A stretch of 64,000 bases of DNA. Source: CAZCEC01 sp964497615. Lineage in GTDB: Bacteria; Chloroflexota; Anaerolineae; Anaerolineales; UBA6663. Positions 25,493 to 35,124 of the stretch are shown here, piece after piece (positions within the stretch are counted from its first letter, which is position 1; the number at the start of each line of letters is the position of its first letter). The DNA lies in contig CAZCEC010000007.1 in assembly GCA_964497615.1 (NCBI GenBank), forward strand, positions 62,001-126,000. Direction: 5' to 3'. The position numbers and the translations under genes were made by a program. The notes beneath the pieces were generated by a model, which did no database searches, was not told where the DNA came from, and saw only the letters and a program-made list of their open reading frames with translations.

Positions 25493-26978
25493 TCCGTTCG
25501 CGGCGCCGCTGGTGGCTGTGGCCCGCACGGAGGGCCGCTATCCTGCGGGCGCGCCGTTCCCTCCGCAGGAGGCTTACCCGGAGTGTCCGTTTCCAGCCGA
25601 TCCGGCCGGCGCGCCCAACCCGGCCTACGCCGCCGTGCGGCTGGCGCTGCACCAACTGGAATTGGACCCCAGCCGCTTTGGCACGCCCGCCTGGAACCCG
25701 CTGGGGGAGCTCATCCGCCCCGGCCAGACGGTGCTCCTCAAGCCCAACCTTATTCGGGAGGACCGCCTGGGACGGCCCGGGGAGTGGGAGCAGATCATCA
25801 CGCATGGCGCCGTGATCCGGGCGGTGATGGACTATGTGTCCATCGCACTGGCCGGGCGCGGGCGCACACTGGTGGCCGACGGCCCGCAAACCGACTCGGA
25901 CTTCGACCTGATCTGCCGCCGCCTCCAGCTGCGCGAGGTCGCGGCGCTCTACACTGGGCGCGGCCTGGCGGTGGACATCCTCGATTTGCGGCGCGACCGC
26001 TGGCATATGCAGGGGGAGGTCATCGAACGGCGGGAGACCCTGCCTGGCGATCCGGCCGGCTACGTGGAGATCGACCTGGGCGCGCACAGCGCCTTCAGCA
26101 GCTATGGCCTAAACGGGCGCTTTTACGGCGCGGATTACGATGTGGCCGAGACCGCACGCTTTCACGGCGGGGGGCGGCATGCCTATGTCCTGTGCCGCAG
26201 CCCCATGCTGGCGGATGTCGTCATCAACCTGCCCAAGCTCAAGACGCACAAGAAGACGGGTGTCACCCTGAGCCTGAAGAACCTGGTGGGCATCAATGGG
26301 TACCGGAATTGCCTGCCGCACCACACGCTGGGCACGCCCGGGGAGAGGGGAGACGAGTTCGACGTCAGCACCGGCGCGCATCGCCTCCAGAGCCGGGGCA
26401 TTCAGACGTTCAAGCGGCTGCTGGTGGCGGCCCGGGGCAATGGCGGCGCCTGGGCGCGGCTGGTCAAGCGGATGGGCCGCGGTGTCTTTGGCGACACCGC
26501 GCACGTGGTGCGCTCCGGCAACTGGCACGGCAACGATACTGCCTGGCGCATGGTGCTGGATCTGAACCGGGCCTTCTTTCATTTCGATGCCGAGGGGCAG
26601 CGCCGGGCAGCGCCGCGCGGCTACTTCACGCTGGTAGATGGCATTGTGGCCGGTGAAGGCAACGGCCCGATGGAGGCCGACGCACGCCCGGCCGGCCTTG
26701 TGGCGGCAGGGTTCAACCCGCTGGCGGTGGATACAGTGTGCGCTGTGGTGATGGGCTTTGACCCAGCCCGGCTGCCGCTGCTGCGGGAGGGCTGGCGCGC
26801 GTCGGACCTTCCCCTGGCCCGCTTTGGCGCTGAGGCGGTGCGCTGCGCCTCGAACGTGGAGGGCTGGAATGGCAGCCTGGCCGATCTGGCCCAAGGCCCC
26901 TCGCTGGACTTTCGCCCGCACTTTGGCTGGCGCGGCCATATCGAGCGCGCGGCGCTGGCAGGTGCGACAGGGGGTTAG
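25473..26978 (+). CDS. DUF362-domain protein
   Basis: About 501 residues. DUF362 signatures are clear: VLLKPNLIRED, an Asp-Gly-Pro segment (VADGPQTDSDFDLICRRL), and VINLPKLKTHKKTGVTLSLKNLVG followed by HHTLG. No ferredoxin-type Cys clusters are present, unlike many DUF362 proteins. Biochemical function is unknown for the family. It sits between a GT4 transferase and a CapK-like adenylate-forming enzyme, so it may take part in modifying the glycan. The start may be the ATG at 25473 or 25485; both overlap the preceding gene. Confidence 0.8.
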   Translation: MDTAMLDPFAAPLVAVARTEGRYPAGAPFPPQEAYPECPFPADPAGAPNPAYAAVRLALHQLELDPSRFGTPAWNPLGELIRPGQTVLLKPNLIREDRLGRPGEWEQIITHGAVIRAVMDYVSIALAGRGRTLVADGPQTDSDFDLICRRLQLREVAALYTGRGLAVDILDLRRDRWHMQGEVIERRETLPGDPAGYVEIDLGAHSAFSSYGLNGRFYGADYDVAETARFHGGGRHAYVLCRSPMLADVVINLPKLKTHKKTGVTLSLKNLVGINGYRNCLPHHTLGTPGERGDEFDVSTGAHRLQSRGIQTFKRLLVAARGNGGAWARLVKRMGRGVFGDTAHVVRSGNWHGNDTAWRMVLDLNRAFFHFDAEGQRRAAPRGYFTLVDGIVAGEGNGPMEADARPAGLVAAGFNPLAVDTVCAVVMGFDPARLPLLREGWRASDLPLARFGAEAVRCASNVEGWNGSLADLAQGPSLDFRPHFGWRGHIERAALAGATGG

Positions 26979-26982
26979 GCGC

Positions 26983-28419
26983 ATGATCTATGACCATCCG
27001 CTCATCGGCTGGGTCTATCGCCACAGCCCGCTGGCGGTTCAACATGCGCTGGTGTCGGCCTACGGCGGGCTGAAGTGGCTGGAGGAACATGGCGCGGTAT
27101 TCCGCCGGTATGTCGAGGAGCTGGAGCGCACGCAGTGGTGGTCGCGGGCGGACCTGAAGGCGCTGCAAGAAGAGCGGCTGCGGGCGCTCATCGAGCATGC
27201 GTACGCCAACGTCCCCTACTACCGGCGCGTGATGGACGAGCGCAAGCTGACCCCCGCCGACATCCGTACGGACGGCGACCTGTACAAGCTGCCGCTGCTG
27301 ACCAAACAGGACATCCGCCGGCACTGGGATGAACTGCGCGCCCGCAACGTGCCCAGCTGGCGCGTGACCCTGGGACGCACGGGCGGCACCACCGGCGTGC
27401 CGCTCAAGTTTGCGCTGGACACGGCGCGGGTGATCTTCGACCACGCCCTCATTCACCGGCATTGGTCGTGGGCGGGCTACCAGCCCGGCGATTGGCATGT
27501 GATCCTGCGCGGGCTGGTGCTGGTGCCGACCGACCGGGCCACCCGAGTCTATTGGCGCCATGATTGGGTCACCCGCCGCATCTACCTGTCGGGGTTTCAC
27601 CTGTCGCGCGAGACAGTGCCGGTGTATGTGGAGCGCCTGCGGGCCTGGGCGCCAAAGATCCTGGCCGGCTACCCCTCCAACCTGTTTGCGCTGGCCCGGT
27701 TCATGGAAGCGGCCGACATGGTGGCGCCGGTGCCGGCCATCTTCACCTCGTCGGAAGTGGTTACGCCGCTGGAGCGGGCCGTGATCGAGAAGCAGTTCGC
27801 CGGCAAGGTGTGGGATCGTTACGGCACGGGCGAGCGGCTGGTGGTCAGCCAGCAGTGCGAGCACGGCCGCTACCATCAGAACGTGGAGTATGGGCTGCTG
27901 CAGGTGGACGATGAGCGCGGCGAGCCGTGCGCGCCGGGCGTGGACGGGCGGCTGATCCATACCGGTCTCACCAATCTATCCATGCCTTTGATCCGGTGTG
28001 TGATTGAGGATGTGGGCCGCACCCTGGACGAGACTTGCGCGTGCGGGCGCGGGCTGCCGCTGATGGGGCCGGTGCAGGGCCGCAAGGATGATGTGATCCT
28101 CACCGCCGACGGCCGGCTGATGCCGCGGGCGGGGCTGGACCAGATTCACGAGTTCGTGGACAACCTGGAGCGCTGCCAGTTGGTGCAGGAGCGCCTGGGC
28201 GCGGTGACGGTGCGGGTGCTGCCGCGGCCCGGCTTTGGCGCCGACGACGAGGCCGAGCTGAAGCATCAGCTGGCCCGCCGGCTGGGACCGGGCACCCTGA
28301 TCAACGTGGAGTTGGTGGAGGCGCTCGAGTTGACGCCGACTGGCAAGGAGCGCTTTATCATCTCCAAGCTGAATGTGGATGAGGCGCTGGGCCTGCCGTT
28401 GGAGATTGAACGCGCATGA
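26983..28419 (+). CDS. CapK/PaaK-type adenylate-forming ligase family protein
   Basis: A 478-residue member of the phenylacetate-CoA ligase-like family (CapK of capsule loci). The early motif LRALIEHAYANVPYYRRVMDE is typical of the group. The nucleotide-binding loop is GRTGGTTGVPLKF. VWDRYGTGERLVVSQQCEHGRYHQN contains the adenylate-binding Tyr/Glu region, and GRKDDVIL holds the late Arg-Lys-Asp motif. It probably activates an acid as an acyl-adenylate for transfer to the glycan; the acid is unknown. It begins 5 bases after DUF362 and overlaps the next gene by 4. Confidence 0.83.
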   Translation: MIYDHPLIGWVYRHSPLAVQHALVSAYGGLKWLEEHGAVFRRYVEELERTQWWSRADLKALQEERLRALIEHAYANVPYYRRVMDERKLTPADIRTDGDLYKLPLLTKQDIRRHWDELRARNVPSWRVTLGRTGGTTGVPLKFALDTARVIFDHALIHRHWSWAGYQPGDWHVILRGLVLVPTDRATRVYWRHDWVTRRIYLSGFHLSRETVPVYVERLRAWAPKILAGYPSNLFALARFMEAADMVAPVPAIFTSSEVVTPLERAVIEKQFAGKVWDRYGTGERLVVSQQCEHGRYHQNVEYGLLQVDDERGEPCAPGVDGRLIHTGLTNLSMPLIRCVIEDVGRTLDETCACGRGLPLMGPVQGRKDDVILTADGRLMPRAGLDQIHEFVDNLERCQLVQERLGAVTVRVLPRPGFGADDEAELKHQLARRLGPGTLINVELVEALELTPTGKERFIISKLNVDEALGLPLEIERA

Positions 28420-30572
28420 AACAAATCGTACAGACACAGCGCGACGGCAAGCTGCGGGTGGTGGAGACGCCTGCCCCCGCCCTGCGCCCCGGCGGCGTGC
28501 TGGTGCGCACGGCCTTCTCGCTCATCAGCGCCGGCACCGAGCGCGCCAAGGTGGAGGTCGCCCGTAAGAACCTGCTGGGCAAGGCGCTGGCCCGGCCGGA
28601 CCAGGTGCGGCAGGTGCTGGCCGCCGCGCGCCAGAGCGGGCTGGCCGCCACCTACCAGAAGGTGCGCAGCCGCCTCGACGCGCTCAGCCCCCTGGGCTAT
28701 TCGCTGGCCGGGGTGGTGACGGCGGTCGGCGCAAACGTGGACGATCTGGCGGTGGGCGACCGGGTGGCCTGCATGGGCGCGGGCTATGCCAACCACGCCG
28801 AGGTGGTATTTGTGCCGCAGCGCCTGTGCGCGCGGCTGCCGGAGGGGGTGAGCTATCAGGCCGGCGCATTTGGCACCCTGGGCGCGATTGCGCTGCAGGG
28901 CCTGCGGCAGGCCGCCCCCGCCCTGGGCGAGACGGTGGGGGTGGTGGGGCTGGGGCTGCTGGGCTTGCTGACCGTGCAGATGCTGCGCGCCAACGGCTGC
29001 CGGGTGGTGGGCGTGGACGTGAACACCGCGCGCTGCGACCTGGCCCGCCAACTGGGCGCCGACGCCGCCGCGGCCCCGGACGATCCCGCACTGGACGCGC
29101 TGGCCCGGCAGTTCAGCCCGGCCGGTCTGGATGCCGTGATCCTCACCGCCGCGACGGCCTCCAGCGCGCCCATCGAGCTGGCGGCGCGCCTGGCGCGCGA
29201 CCGGGCCCGCATCGTGGTGGTGGGCGCGGTGGGGCTGCACGTGCCGCGCACGCCGTTCTACGACAAAGAATTGACTCTGCGGCTGTCGCGCTCCTACGGG
29301 CCGGGCCGCTACGACCCGCGCTACGAGGAGCACGGCGTGGACTACCCCATTGGCTATGTGCGCTGGACCGAGGGCCGCAACCTGGCCGCCTTCCTCGACC
29401 TGCTGCGGGCGCGCCGGGTGGACACCGCCCCCCTGGCGACGCACACCTTCGCGCTCGACGACGCCGAGCGGGCCTATGCCCTTGTCACCGGCAAAACACA
29501 GGAACCGTTCCTGGGCGTGCTGCTGGACTATGGCCTGCCGCCCGAAGGCGCGCCCGCGCCGGTGGCGGGCGGGGCCGTGCAAGTGCGGCCTGCCGCGCCC
29601 GATGGCGGGCGGGTGGGCGTGGCGCTGTTGGGGGCCGGCAGCTTCGCGCAGTCCATGCTCCTGCCGCACCTGGCCGGCCACGCCGGGGCGCGGCTGCGCG
29701 TGGTCGCCACCCCGTCCGGGCTGACGGCGCGCTCGGTGGCGGAGCGGGTGGGCTTTGAGACCGCCACGGCGGATATGCCGGCTGCCCTGGCCGACCCGGC
29801 CGTGGGGCTGGTGGTGATCGCCTCGCGGCACGACAGCCACGCGGCGCTGGCCGCGGCGGCGCTGCGGGCCGGCAAGGCCGTGTTCGTAGAGAAGCCCCTG
29901 GCGCTCACCCCGGCCGAGTTGGCGGAGGTGGAAACCGCTTATGCGGCTTCACCGGCGCCGTTCCTGATGGTGGGCTTCAACCGGCGCTTTGCCCCGCTGG
30001 TGGGCGAACTGCGCCGGCACCTGGCTGGCGGCGAGCCGCTGTTATTACACTATCGCGTCAACGCGGGCTACATCCCGCTCGATCACTGGACGCAGGACCC
30101 GGCCATTGGCGGCGGGCGCATCCTGGGCGAGGTGTGCCACTTCGTGGACTTGCTGGCGTGCCTGGCGGGTGGGCCGGCGGTGAGTGTGCTGGCCCAGGCC
30201 GCGCCCGACGGCGGGCGGTACCGGCGTGACAATCTGACGGTGAGCCTGCGCTTCGCGGGCGGCAGCGTGGGTACGGTGCTGTACGCCGCCAACGGGGACC
30301 GCAGCCTGGGCAAGGAGCGATTGGAGGTCTTCGGCGGCGGGCGCGCGGCGGTGCTGGATGACTTTCACACCTTGCACCTGCACGCGGGCGGCAAGACCCG
30401 CACCCGGCGGGCCGCGCCAGACAAGGGCCACGGCGCGGAGATGCGGGCCCTGGTGGACGCGGTGCGCGCCGGGCAGCCCTCGCCCGTGCCGTTCAGCGAG
30501 TCCGTCCACGCCACGCGGGTGACGTTTGCCATCCTGGAGTCCCTGGACACGGGCCGGGCCGTTGACCTGTAA
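28416..30572 (+). CDS. Bi-domain oxidoreductase: zinc-type alcohol dehydrogenase-like plus Gfo/Idh/MocA
   Basis: A 718-residue two-part enzyme. Residues about 1-370 are an alcohol dehydrogenase-like domain with an NAD(P)-binding GVVGLGLLGLLTVQML motif. Residues about 395-718 are a Gfo/Idh/MocA domain with VALLGAGSFAQSMLLPHL, VIASRHDSH and the catalytic VEKPLALT. Such fused proteins occur in many polysaccharide loci near heparinase-like and toroid proteins. They may oxidise and reduce a sugar in one polypeptide, but the substrate is unknown. The gene overlaps both neighbours by 1-4 bases, so it belongs to a tightly coupled module. Confidence 0.87.
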   Translation: MKQIVQTQRDGKLRVVETPAPALRPGGVLVRTAFSLISAGTERAKVEVARKNLLGKALARPDQVRQVLAAARQSGLAATYQKVRSRLDALSPLGYSLAGVVTAVGANVDDLAVGDRVACMGAGYANHAEVVFVPQRLCARLPEGVSYQAGAFGTLGAIALQGLRQAAPALGETVGVVGLGLLGLLTVQMLRANGCRVVGVDVNTARCDLARQLGADAAAAPDDPALDALARQFSPAGLDAVILTAATASSAPIELAARLARDRARIVVVGAVGLHVPRTPFYDKELTLRLSRSYGPGRYDPRYEEHGVDYPIGYVRWTEGRNLAAFLDLLRARRVDTAPLATHTFALDDAERAYALVTGKTQEPFLGVLLDYGLPPEGAPAPVAGGAVQVRPAAPDGGRVGVALLGAGSFAQSMLLPHLAGHAGARLRVVATPSGLTARSVAERVGFETATADMPAALADPAVGLVVIASRHDSHAALAAAALRAGKAVFVEKPLALTPAELAEVETAYAASPAPFLMVGFNRRFAPLVGELRRHLAGGEPLLLHYRVNAGYIPLDHWTQDPAIGGGRILGEVCHFVDLLACLAGGPAVSVLAQAAPDGGRYRRDNLTVSLRFAGGSVGTVLYAANGDRSLGKERLEVFGGGRAAVLDDFHTLHLHAGGKTRTRRAAPDKGHGAEMRALVDAVRAGQPSPVPFSESVHATRVTFAILESLDTGRAVDL

Positions 30573-31732
30573 TGGAGCGGTCCGCCGTCGAATCTGCCCT
30601 GGCGCGCCTGGACGCGTGGATTGAGGCGCGCGATTTTCGCGGCTGGGACCCGCACGATGCGCTGAACAGCCCGCTGCTGAAGGCCCTCACCTTTGGGCAG
30701 CGGCGGCTGGGGCAGGTGTGGGTGCAGCTCCTGCGCCGCAGCCCGCTGAACGTGCGTCCCCTGCTGGGGGTCACGACCGGGCACAACCCCAAGGCGATGG
30801 GGCTGTTCCTGGCGAGCTACTGGCGTAAGCATCAACTGAGCGGCGAGACGCGCCACCGGGAACGCGCGCAGTGGCTGGCCGAGTGGCTGCGCGACAACGC
30901 GGCGCGCACCGCGCACGGGCTGGGCTGGGGCTACAACTTTGATTGGCCCAACCGTGATTTCTTTGCGCTGGCCGGGACACCCACCATCGTGAACACGGCC
31001 TTTGTGGGGCTGGCGCTGCTGGACGTGCAATTGGCGGACTTCGACGCGCTGGCGCTTGTGCGCGGGGCCTGTGACTTCATCCGCCACGATCTGCGGCAGA
31101 CGCCCGGCGGGCCGGGAGAGGTGTGTTTCAGCTATACGCCGCTCGATGGGCGGCGGGTGCACAATGCCAACGTGCTGGGCGCGTGGCTGCTGGCCGAGAC
31201 GGCGGCGCGCACCGGCGCGGCGGCGCTGGCCGATCTCGCCCTGGCGGCGGCGCGCTACACCGCGCGGCGGCAGCGGGCCGATGGGGCGTGGCTGTATGGC
31301 GAGGCCGCGCACGACGGCTGGGTGGACGGCTTCCACACCGGCTATGTGCTGCTGGGGCTGCGCGGGGTGGGGCGCGCCCTGGCGACGACCGAGTTTGCGG
31401 AGGCCGTGCGCCGGGGCTACGCTTATTGGAAGGCGCACTTCATCGGGCCCGCGGGCGCGCCGCGCTATTATCCGGACCGCCCCTACCCGCAGGACGCGCA
31501 CAGCGCGGCGGTCAGCATATTGACTTTGCTGGAGTTTGCCCAAGACGACCCGGCGGCCGCGCCGCTGGCCGGGCAGATGGCGAGTTGGGCCATCGAGAAT
31601 CTGCAAGCGCCGGAGGGCTGCTTTGACTATGAGATTAACCGCCGCTACCGCAACCGGATCCCCTACATGCGCTGGACGCAGGCCTGGATGCAGCGGGCGC
31701 TGACCGAGTGGGTGGTGGCCGCCCATGCCTGA
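30572..31732 (+). CDS. Alpha/alpha-toroid protein of polysaccharide loci
   Basis: A 386-residue protein made of repeating helix pairs. Repeats of the form NTAFVGLALLDV, HNANVLGAWLLAETAAR, DGFHTGYVLLGL and AHSAAVSILTLLEFAQ suggest an (alpha/alpha)6 barrel, as in glycoside hydrolases, lyases and terpene cyclases. Conserved aromatic/Asn/His residues (GYNFDWPNRDFF) line what could be a sugar-binding cleft. I do not recognise a specific enzyme. It follows the bi-domain oxidoreductase with a one-base overlap, an association common in glycan clusters. Automated labels for such proteins can be misleading. Confidence 0.65.
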   Translation: MERSAVESALARLDAWIEARDFRGWDPHDALNSPLLKALTFGQRRLGQVWVQLLRRSPLNVRPLLGVTTGHNPKAMGLFLASYWRKHQLSGETRHRERAQWLAEWLRDNAARTAHGLGWGYNFDWPNRDFFALAGTPTIVNTAFVGLALLDVQLADFDALALVRGACDFIRHDLRQTPGGPGEVCFSYTPLDGRRVHNANVLGAWLLAETAARTGAAALADLALAAARYTARRQRADGAWLYGEAAHDGWVDGFHTGYVLLGLRGVGRALATTEFAEAVRRGYAYWKAHFIGPAGAPRYYPDRPYPQDAHSAAVSILTLLEFAQDDPAAAPLAGQMASWAIENLQAPEGCFDYEINRRYRNRIPYMRWTQAWMQRALTEWVVAAHA

Positions 31733-32498
31733 CGCCGCCGCGCCGCGCCGCGTCCAATTCCTGGGCGCGCCGGTGGATGCCATCACCCTGCCCGATATCC
31801 TGGCGTGGATCACGGCCGCGGCGCGCGACCGCACCCCGCGCCAGATCGCGGTGGTCAACGCCAACAAGTACTACCTGATGGCGCGCGACCCGGCGCTGCG
31901 GACGATCGTGAGCGCCGCCGACCTGGTGCTGCCGGAATGGGCCGTGGTGTGGGGCGCGCGCCAGCTTGGCCTGCCGCCGCTGACGCACTCCGGCGGGCTG
32001 CTGGTGGCGCAGGCCTTCCTGCCCTACGCGGCGCGGACCGGGCTGCGGCCCTACTTCCTGGGCGCCCGGCCGGAGGTGATGGCGCGGCTGCTGGAACGGC
32101 TGCGCGCGCAGTATCCGGAGTTGGACATCGCCGGCGGGCATCACGGCTATCTCACCACGCCGGAGATCGAGGCCGCGGCCCTGGCCGAGATCGAAGCCGC
32201 CCGGCCGGACATGCTGTTCGTGGCCTTCGGCTCGCCCAAACAGGAACAGTGGATCGCCAAGCACAGCCCTCGGCTGGGGGTGCCGGTGAGCATCGGCGTG
32301 GGCGGCACCTTCGACGTGCTGGCCGGGCTGAAGCCCGATGCGCCGGCCTGGGCGCGCGGGCGCGGGCTGGAGTGGCTGACGCGGCTGGCGCAGGACCCGC
32401 GCGCCTATGCCCGCCGCTATCTGGTGACCAACATCTGGTTTGTGTGGCAGGTGGCGCAGGCCCGCCTGGGAGGCAACGGGAAGCATGCCGCGGATTGA
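31725..32498 (+). CDS. WecG/TagA/CpsF-family glycosyltransferase
   Basis: A 257-residue GT26 enzyme. VNANKYYLMARDPALR, ADLVLPEWAVVWGARQLG and FLGARPEVMARLLERL are family blocks. MLFVAFGSPKQEQWIAKHSP and VGVGGTFDVLAG complete the active site. WecG transfers ManNAcA, and TagA transfers ManNAc, to undecaprenyl-PP-GlcNAc. With a WecA-like initiator upstream, WecB next door and a UDP-HexNAc dehydrogenase at 9876, it probably adds the second sugar of the repeat. Confidence 0.9.
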   Translation: MPDAAAPRRVQFLGAPVDAITLPDILAWITAAARDRTPRQIAVVNANKYYLMARDPALRTIVSAADLVLPEWAVVWGARQLGLPPLTHSGGLLVAQAFLPYAARTGLRPYFLGARPEVMARLLERLRAQYPELDIAGGHHGYLTTPEIEAAALAEIEAARPDMLFVAFGSPKQEQWIAKHSPRLGVPVSIGVGGTFDVLAGLKPDAPAWARGRGLEWLTRLAQDPRAYARRYLVTNIWFVWQVAQARLGGNGKHAAD

Positions 32499-33600
32499 CC
32501 TGGTGGTGGGCGCGCGCCCCAACTTCATGAAGGCGGCTCCGGTGCTGCGGGCTCTGCGCGCGCAGCGCCTCGATTGGGACACGCGCCTGATCCACACCGG
32601 CCAGCACTACGACGAGCGGCTGTCGGCGCTGTTCTTTCAGCAGTTGAGCCTGCCGGCTCCGGATGTGAATTTGGGCGTGGGTTCCGGCACACACACGGCG
32701 CAGACCGCGCGCGTGATGCTGGCGCTGGAAGAGTACTTTGCCGCCGGCCGGCCGGACCTGCTGGTGGTGTTCGGCGACGTGAATTCCACGCTGGCGGCGG
32801 CGCTGGTGGCCAGCAAGCTGGGTGTGCCGCTGGCGCACGTGGAGGCGGGGCTGCGCAGCTTCGACCGTGCGATGCCGGAAGAGATCAACCGGCTGCTGAC
32901 CGACGCCGTGGCTGACCTGCTGTTCATCACCGAGGCGGAGGCCGAGCACAACTTATTACGCGAGGGCTGCGCGCCGGAGAAGATTCACTTCGCCGGCAAT
33001 ACTATGATTGATACGCTTTTGCGTCACCAGTCCGCTGCCGCGGCGCTGGACATGCCGGCCCGGCTGGGCGCGCCGCCGGGGCGCTACGTGGTGGTGACCC
33101 TGCACCGCCCGTCGAACGTGGACGAGCGCGCCGGGCTGAGGGCCGTCATGGAGGCACTGGGCGCGCTGGCCGCCGAAGCGCCCGTGATCTTTCCCGTCCA
33201 TCCGCGCACGGCCAGCCGCCTGCGCGATTGGGGCCTGTGGGAGCCGGCGGCGCAGGCAGGGGTTCGGCTGCTGGAGCCGCTGGGCTATCTGGAGTTCATC
33301 GGCGCGCTGCAGGGGGCGGGCGCGGTGCTGACCGACTCGGGCGGCATCCAGGAGGAGACCACCATCCTGCGCGTGCCGTGCGTCACCCTGCGCCGCAACA
33401 CCGAGCGTCCCGTGACGGTGACCCACGGCACCAACGTATTGGCGGGTGACGACCCGGCGCTGGCGGTGGACTACGTGCGGCAGGCGCTGCGAGGCGAGTG
33501 GCTGGCCCCGCCCACGCCGCCCGCCGGCTGGGATGGCCGGGCGGGGGAGCGCATTGCCACCGTCGTGGCGGAGTGGGTGGAGGCACGGGCGAGGGTATAA
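32485..33600 (+). CDS. wecB: UDP-N-acetylglucosamine 2-epimerase (non-hydrolysing)
   Basis: Interconverts UDP-GlcNAc and UDP-ManNAc. It has 371 residues. Family motifs are GARPNFMKAAPVLRAL, HTGQHYDERLSALFF, VFGDVNSTLAAAL with catalytic Asp, and HVEAGLRSFDRAMPEEINR with the two catalytic Glu. LTDSGGIQEETTIL and RRNTERPVT bind UDP. I start at the ATG 32485 because GGGAGG lies just upstream and the protein then begins directly with its first strand. It overlaps the WecG-like gene by 14 bases and probably supplies its donor. Confidence 0.94.
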   Translation: MPRIDLVVGARPNFMKAAPVLRALRAQRLDWDTRLIHTGQHYDERLSALFFQQLSLPAPDVNLGVGSGTHTAQTARVMLALEEYFAAGRPDLLVVFGDVNSTLAAALVASKLGVPLAHVEAGLRSFDRAMPEEINRLLTDAVADLLFITEAEAEHNLLREGCAPEKIHFAGNTMIDTLLRHQSAAAALDMPARLGAPPGRYVVVTLHRPSNVDERAGLRAVMEALGALAAEAPVIFPVHPRTASRLRDWGLWEPAAQAGVRLLEPLGYLEFIGALQGAGAVLTDSGGIQEETTILRVPCVTLRRNTERPVTVTHGTNVLAGDDPALAVDYVRQALRGEWLAPPTPPAGWDGRAGERIATVVAEWVEARARV

Positions 33601-33601
33601 T
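33596..33601 (+). promoter_or_regulatory. Possible -10 box before the sugar-phosphate transferase
   Basis: TATAAT overlaps the wecB stop codon, 53 nt before the next ATG. No clear -35 is seen. It may give the downstream genes a second promoter. Confidence 0.35.
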
Positions 33602-33654
33602 TCCTGGCGCGCCAATAGCGACCAAAACCGGCCGATCGGCGTTTGCCAGCCAGT

Positions 33655-35124
33655 ATGATTCCCCGCCGTTTCTTTTGGTTAGCCGACAGCCTCATGATGG
33701 GGGTGGCCTTTGGGGCAGCCTATCTCGCCTTCCCCGGCCTGCGCGCCTGGGTGCTGGGCAGCGGGGTGCTGCAATACCCCTTGTTTCAACTCCTGACGCC
33801 CGCCCCCGGCCCGACGCCGCCTCTGAGCGAGCGGCTGTGGGTGCTGCTGGTGCTGGCGCCGCTGACGATTTTCTGGCTGGAGGCGGCCGGCAACTACCGG
33901 CCGATGCTCCAGCAGTCGCGCGCGCGGGTACTGGTGGGCGGCCTGCTGGCACCGTTCGGTGCGCTGAGCGTGCTGGCGCTGGTGCTGCTGGCCGTGACGG
34001 ACGCGCCGCCCGGGCGGCTGTTCCTGTTCAGCTTCACCCTGGTCAGCGCCGTCCTGCTGGCGGGCTATCGGTCGCTGGTGCGCCTCTACTACAAACGGCG
34101 CCAGGCGGCCGGCTATTATCACAAGAATGTGGTGCTGGCCGGCCCCACGGACAGTGTGGAGTGGATGGCGCGCTACCTGGCCAGGTACCCGGTCTCTGAC
34201 GAGTATCGCGTGGCGGGCTATCTGCGCCTGGCGGACGATCAGCCGGCGCCCGCGCTGGACGCGCCGGACCTGGGCCAGGTGGGCGACCTAGGCCGCTTGC
34301 TCATCCACCGGCCAATCCACGAGGTGGTTGCGGTCGTACCGGCGGCGGGCGGCGACTGGCTGCCGCAGATGGTGCAGGACTGCGACTACTTTCGGGTGGG
34401 GCTGCGGGTGGTGCCGGAGGCCCTGCTGCTGATGAGCGAGCCGCACGACCTGCGCGTCCTGTATCACGCCGAACCGCTGCAATTGCCGGCCGTGGTGCTC
34501 CAACCGCCGGAGATCGACTCCGAGGCGCTGTTCTTCAAGCGGCTGTTCGATGTGGTGGTGGCTGCGGCGCTGCTGGTGGTCGTCGCCCCGCTGCTGGCGC
34601 TGATTGCGCTGGCGATCAAGGTCACGACGCCGGGCCTGCCGGTGCTGTATAGCTGGCGGGTGGCCGGCTTCAAGGGCGTGGAGTTCAAGGGCTACAAATT
34701 CACCACCATGTGGGCGGATGCCGACGCCCGCAAGGCCGAGCTGCTGCACCGTAACGAGATGACGGGCCCGGTCTTCAAGCTCAAGGACGACCCGCGCGTG
34801 ACGCCGCTGGGGCGCTTCCTGCGCAAGTACAGCCTGGATGAGCTGCCGCAGTTGTGGAGCGTGCTCAAGGGCGACATGAGCCTGGTGGGGCCGCGCCCCG
34901 CCTTTCCGCACGAACTGGCGCGCTACGAGATGTGGCAGAAGCGCAAGCTGAGCGTGCGCCCCGGCATGACGTGCCTGTGGCAGGTGAACGGCCGCAACCG
35001 GATTGCCGACTTCGACGAGTGGGTGCGGCTCGACCTGTATTACATCGAGCACTGGTCCTTGTGGCTGGACTTCAAGATCCTGGTGTGGACGGCGCTGGCG
35101 GTGGTGAAGGGGACCGGGTCCTGA
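33655..35124 (+). CDS. Polyprenyl-phosphate sugar-1-phosphate transferase (WbaP/WcaJ type)
   Basis: A 489-residue initiating transferase. Four N-terminal membrane helices are followed by a soluble nucleotide-binding-like region (about 150-265). The catalytic part starts with KRLFDVVVAAALL and contains FTTMWADAD. The motif YSLDELPQLWSVLKGDMSLVGPRP carries the catalytic Asp-Glu pair, and RPGMTCLWQVNGRNR ends it. It loads a hexose- or deoxyhexose-1-phosphate onto undecaprenyl phosphate and so starts a glycan different from that begun by the WecA-like enzyme. The ATG at 33655 is preferred over an upstream TTG at 33643. Confidence 0.9.
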   Translation: MIPRRFFWLADSLMMGVAFGAAYLAFPGLRAWVLGSGVLQYPLFQLLTPAPGPTPPLSERLWVLLVLAPLTIFWLEAAGNYRPMLQQSRARVLVGGLLAPFGALSVLALVLLAVTDAPPGRLFLFSFTLVSAVLLAGYRSLVRLYYKRRQAAGYYHKNVVLAGPTDSVEWMARYLARYPVSDEYRVAGYLRLADDQPAPALDAPDLGQVGDLGRLLIHRPIHEVVAVVPAAGGDWLPQMVQDCDYFRVGLRVVPEALLLMSEPHDLRVLYHAEPLQLPAVVLQPPEIDSEALFFKRLFDVVVAAALLVVVAPLLALIALAIKVTTPGLPVLYSWRVAGFKGVEFKGYKFTTMWADADARKAELLHRNEMTGPVFKLKDDPRVTPLGRFLRKYSLDELPQLWSVLKGDMSLVGPRPAFPHELARYEMWQKRKLSVRPGMTCLWQVNGRNRIADFDEWVRLDLYYIEHWSLWLDFKILVWTALAVVKGTGS

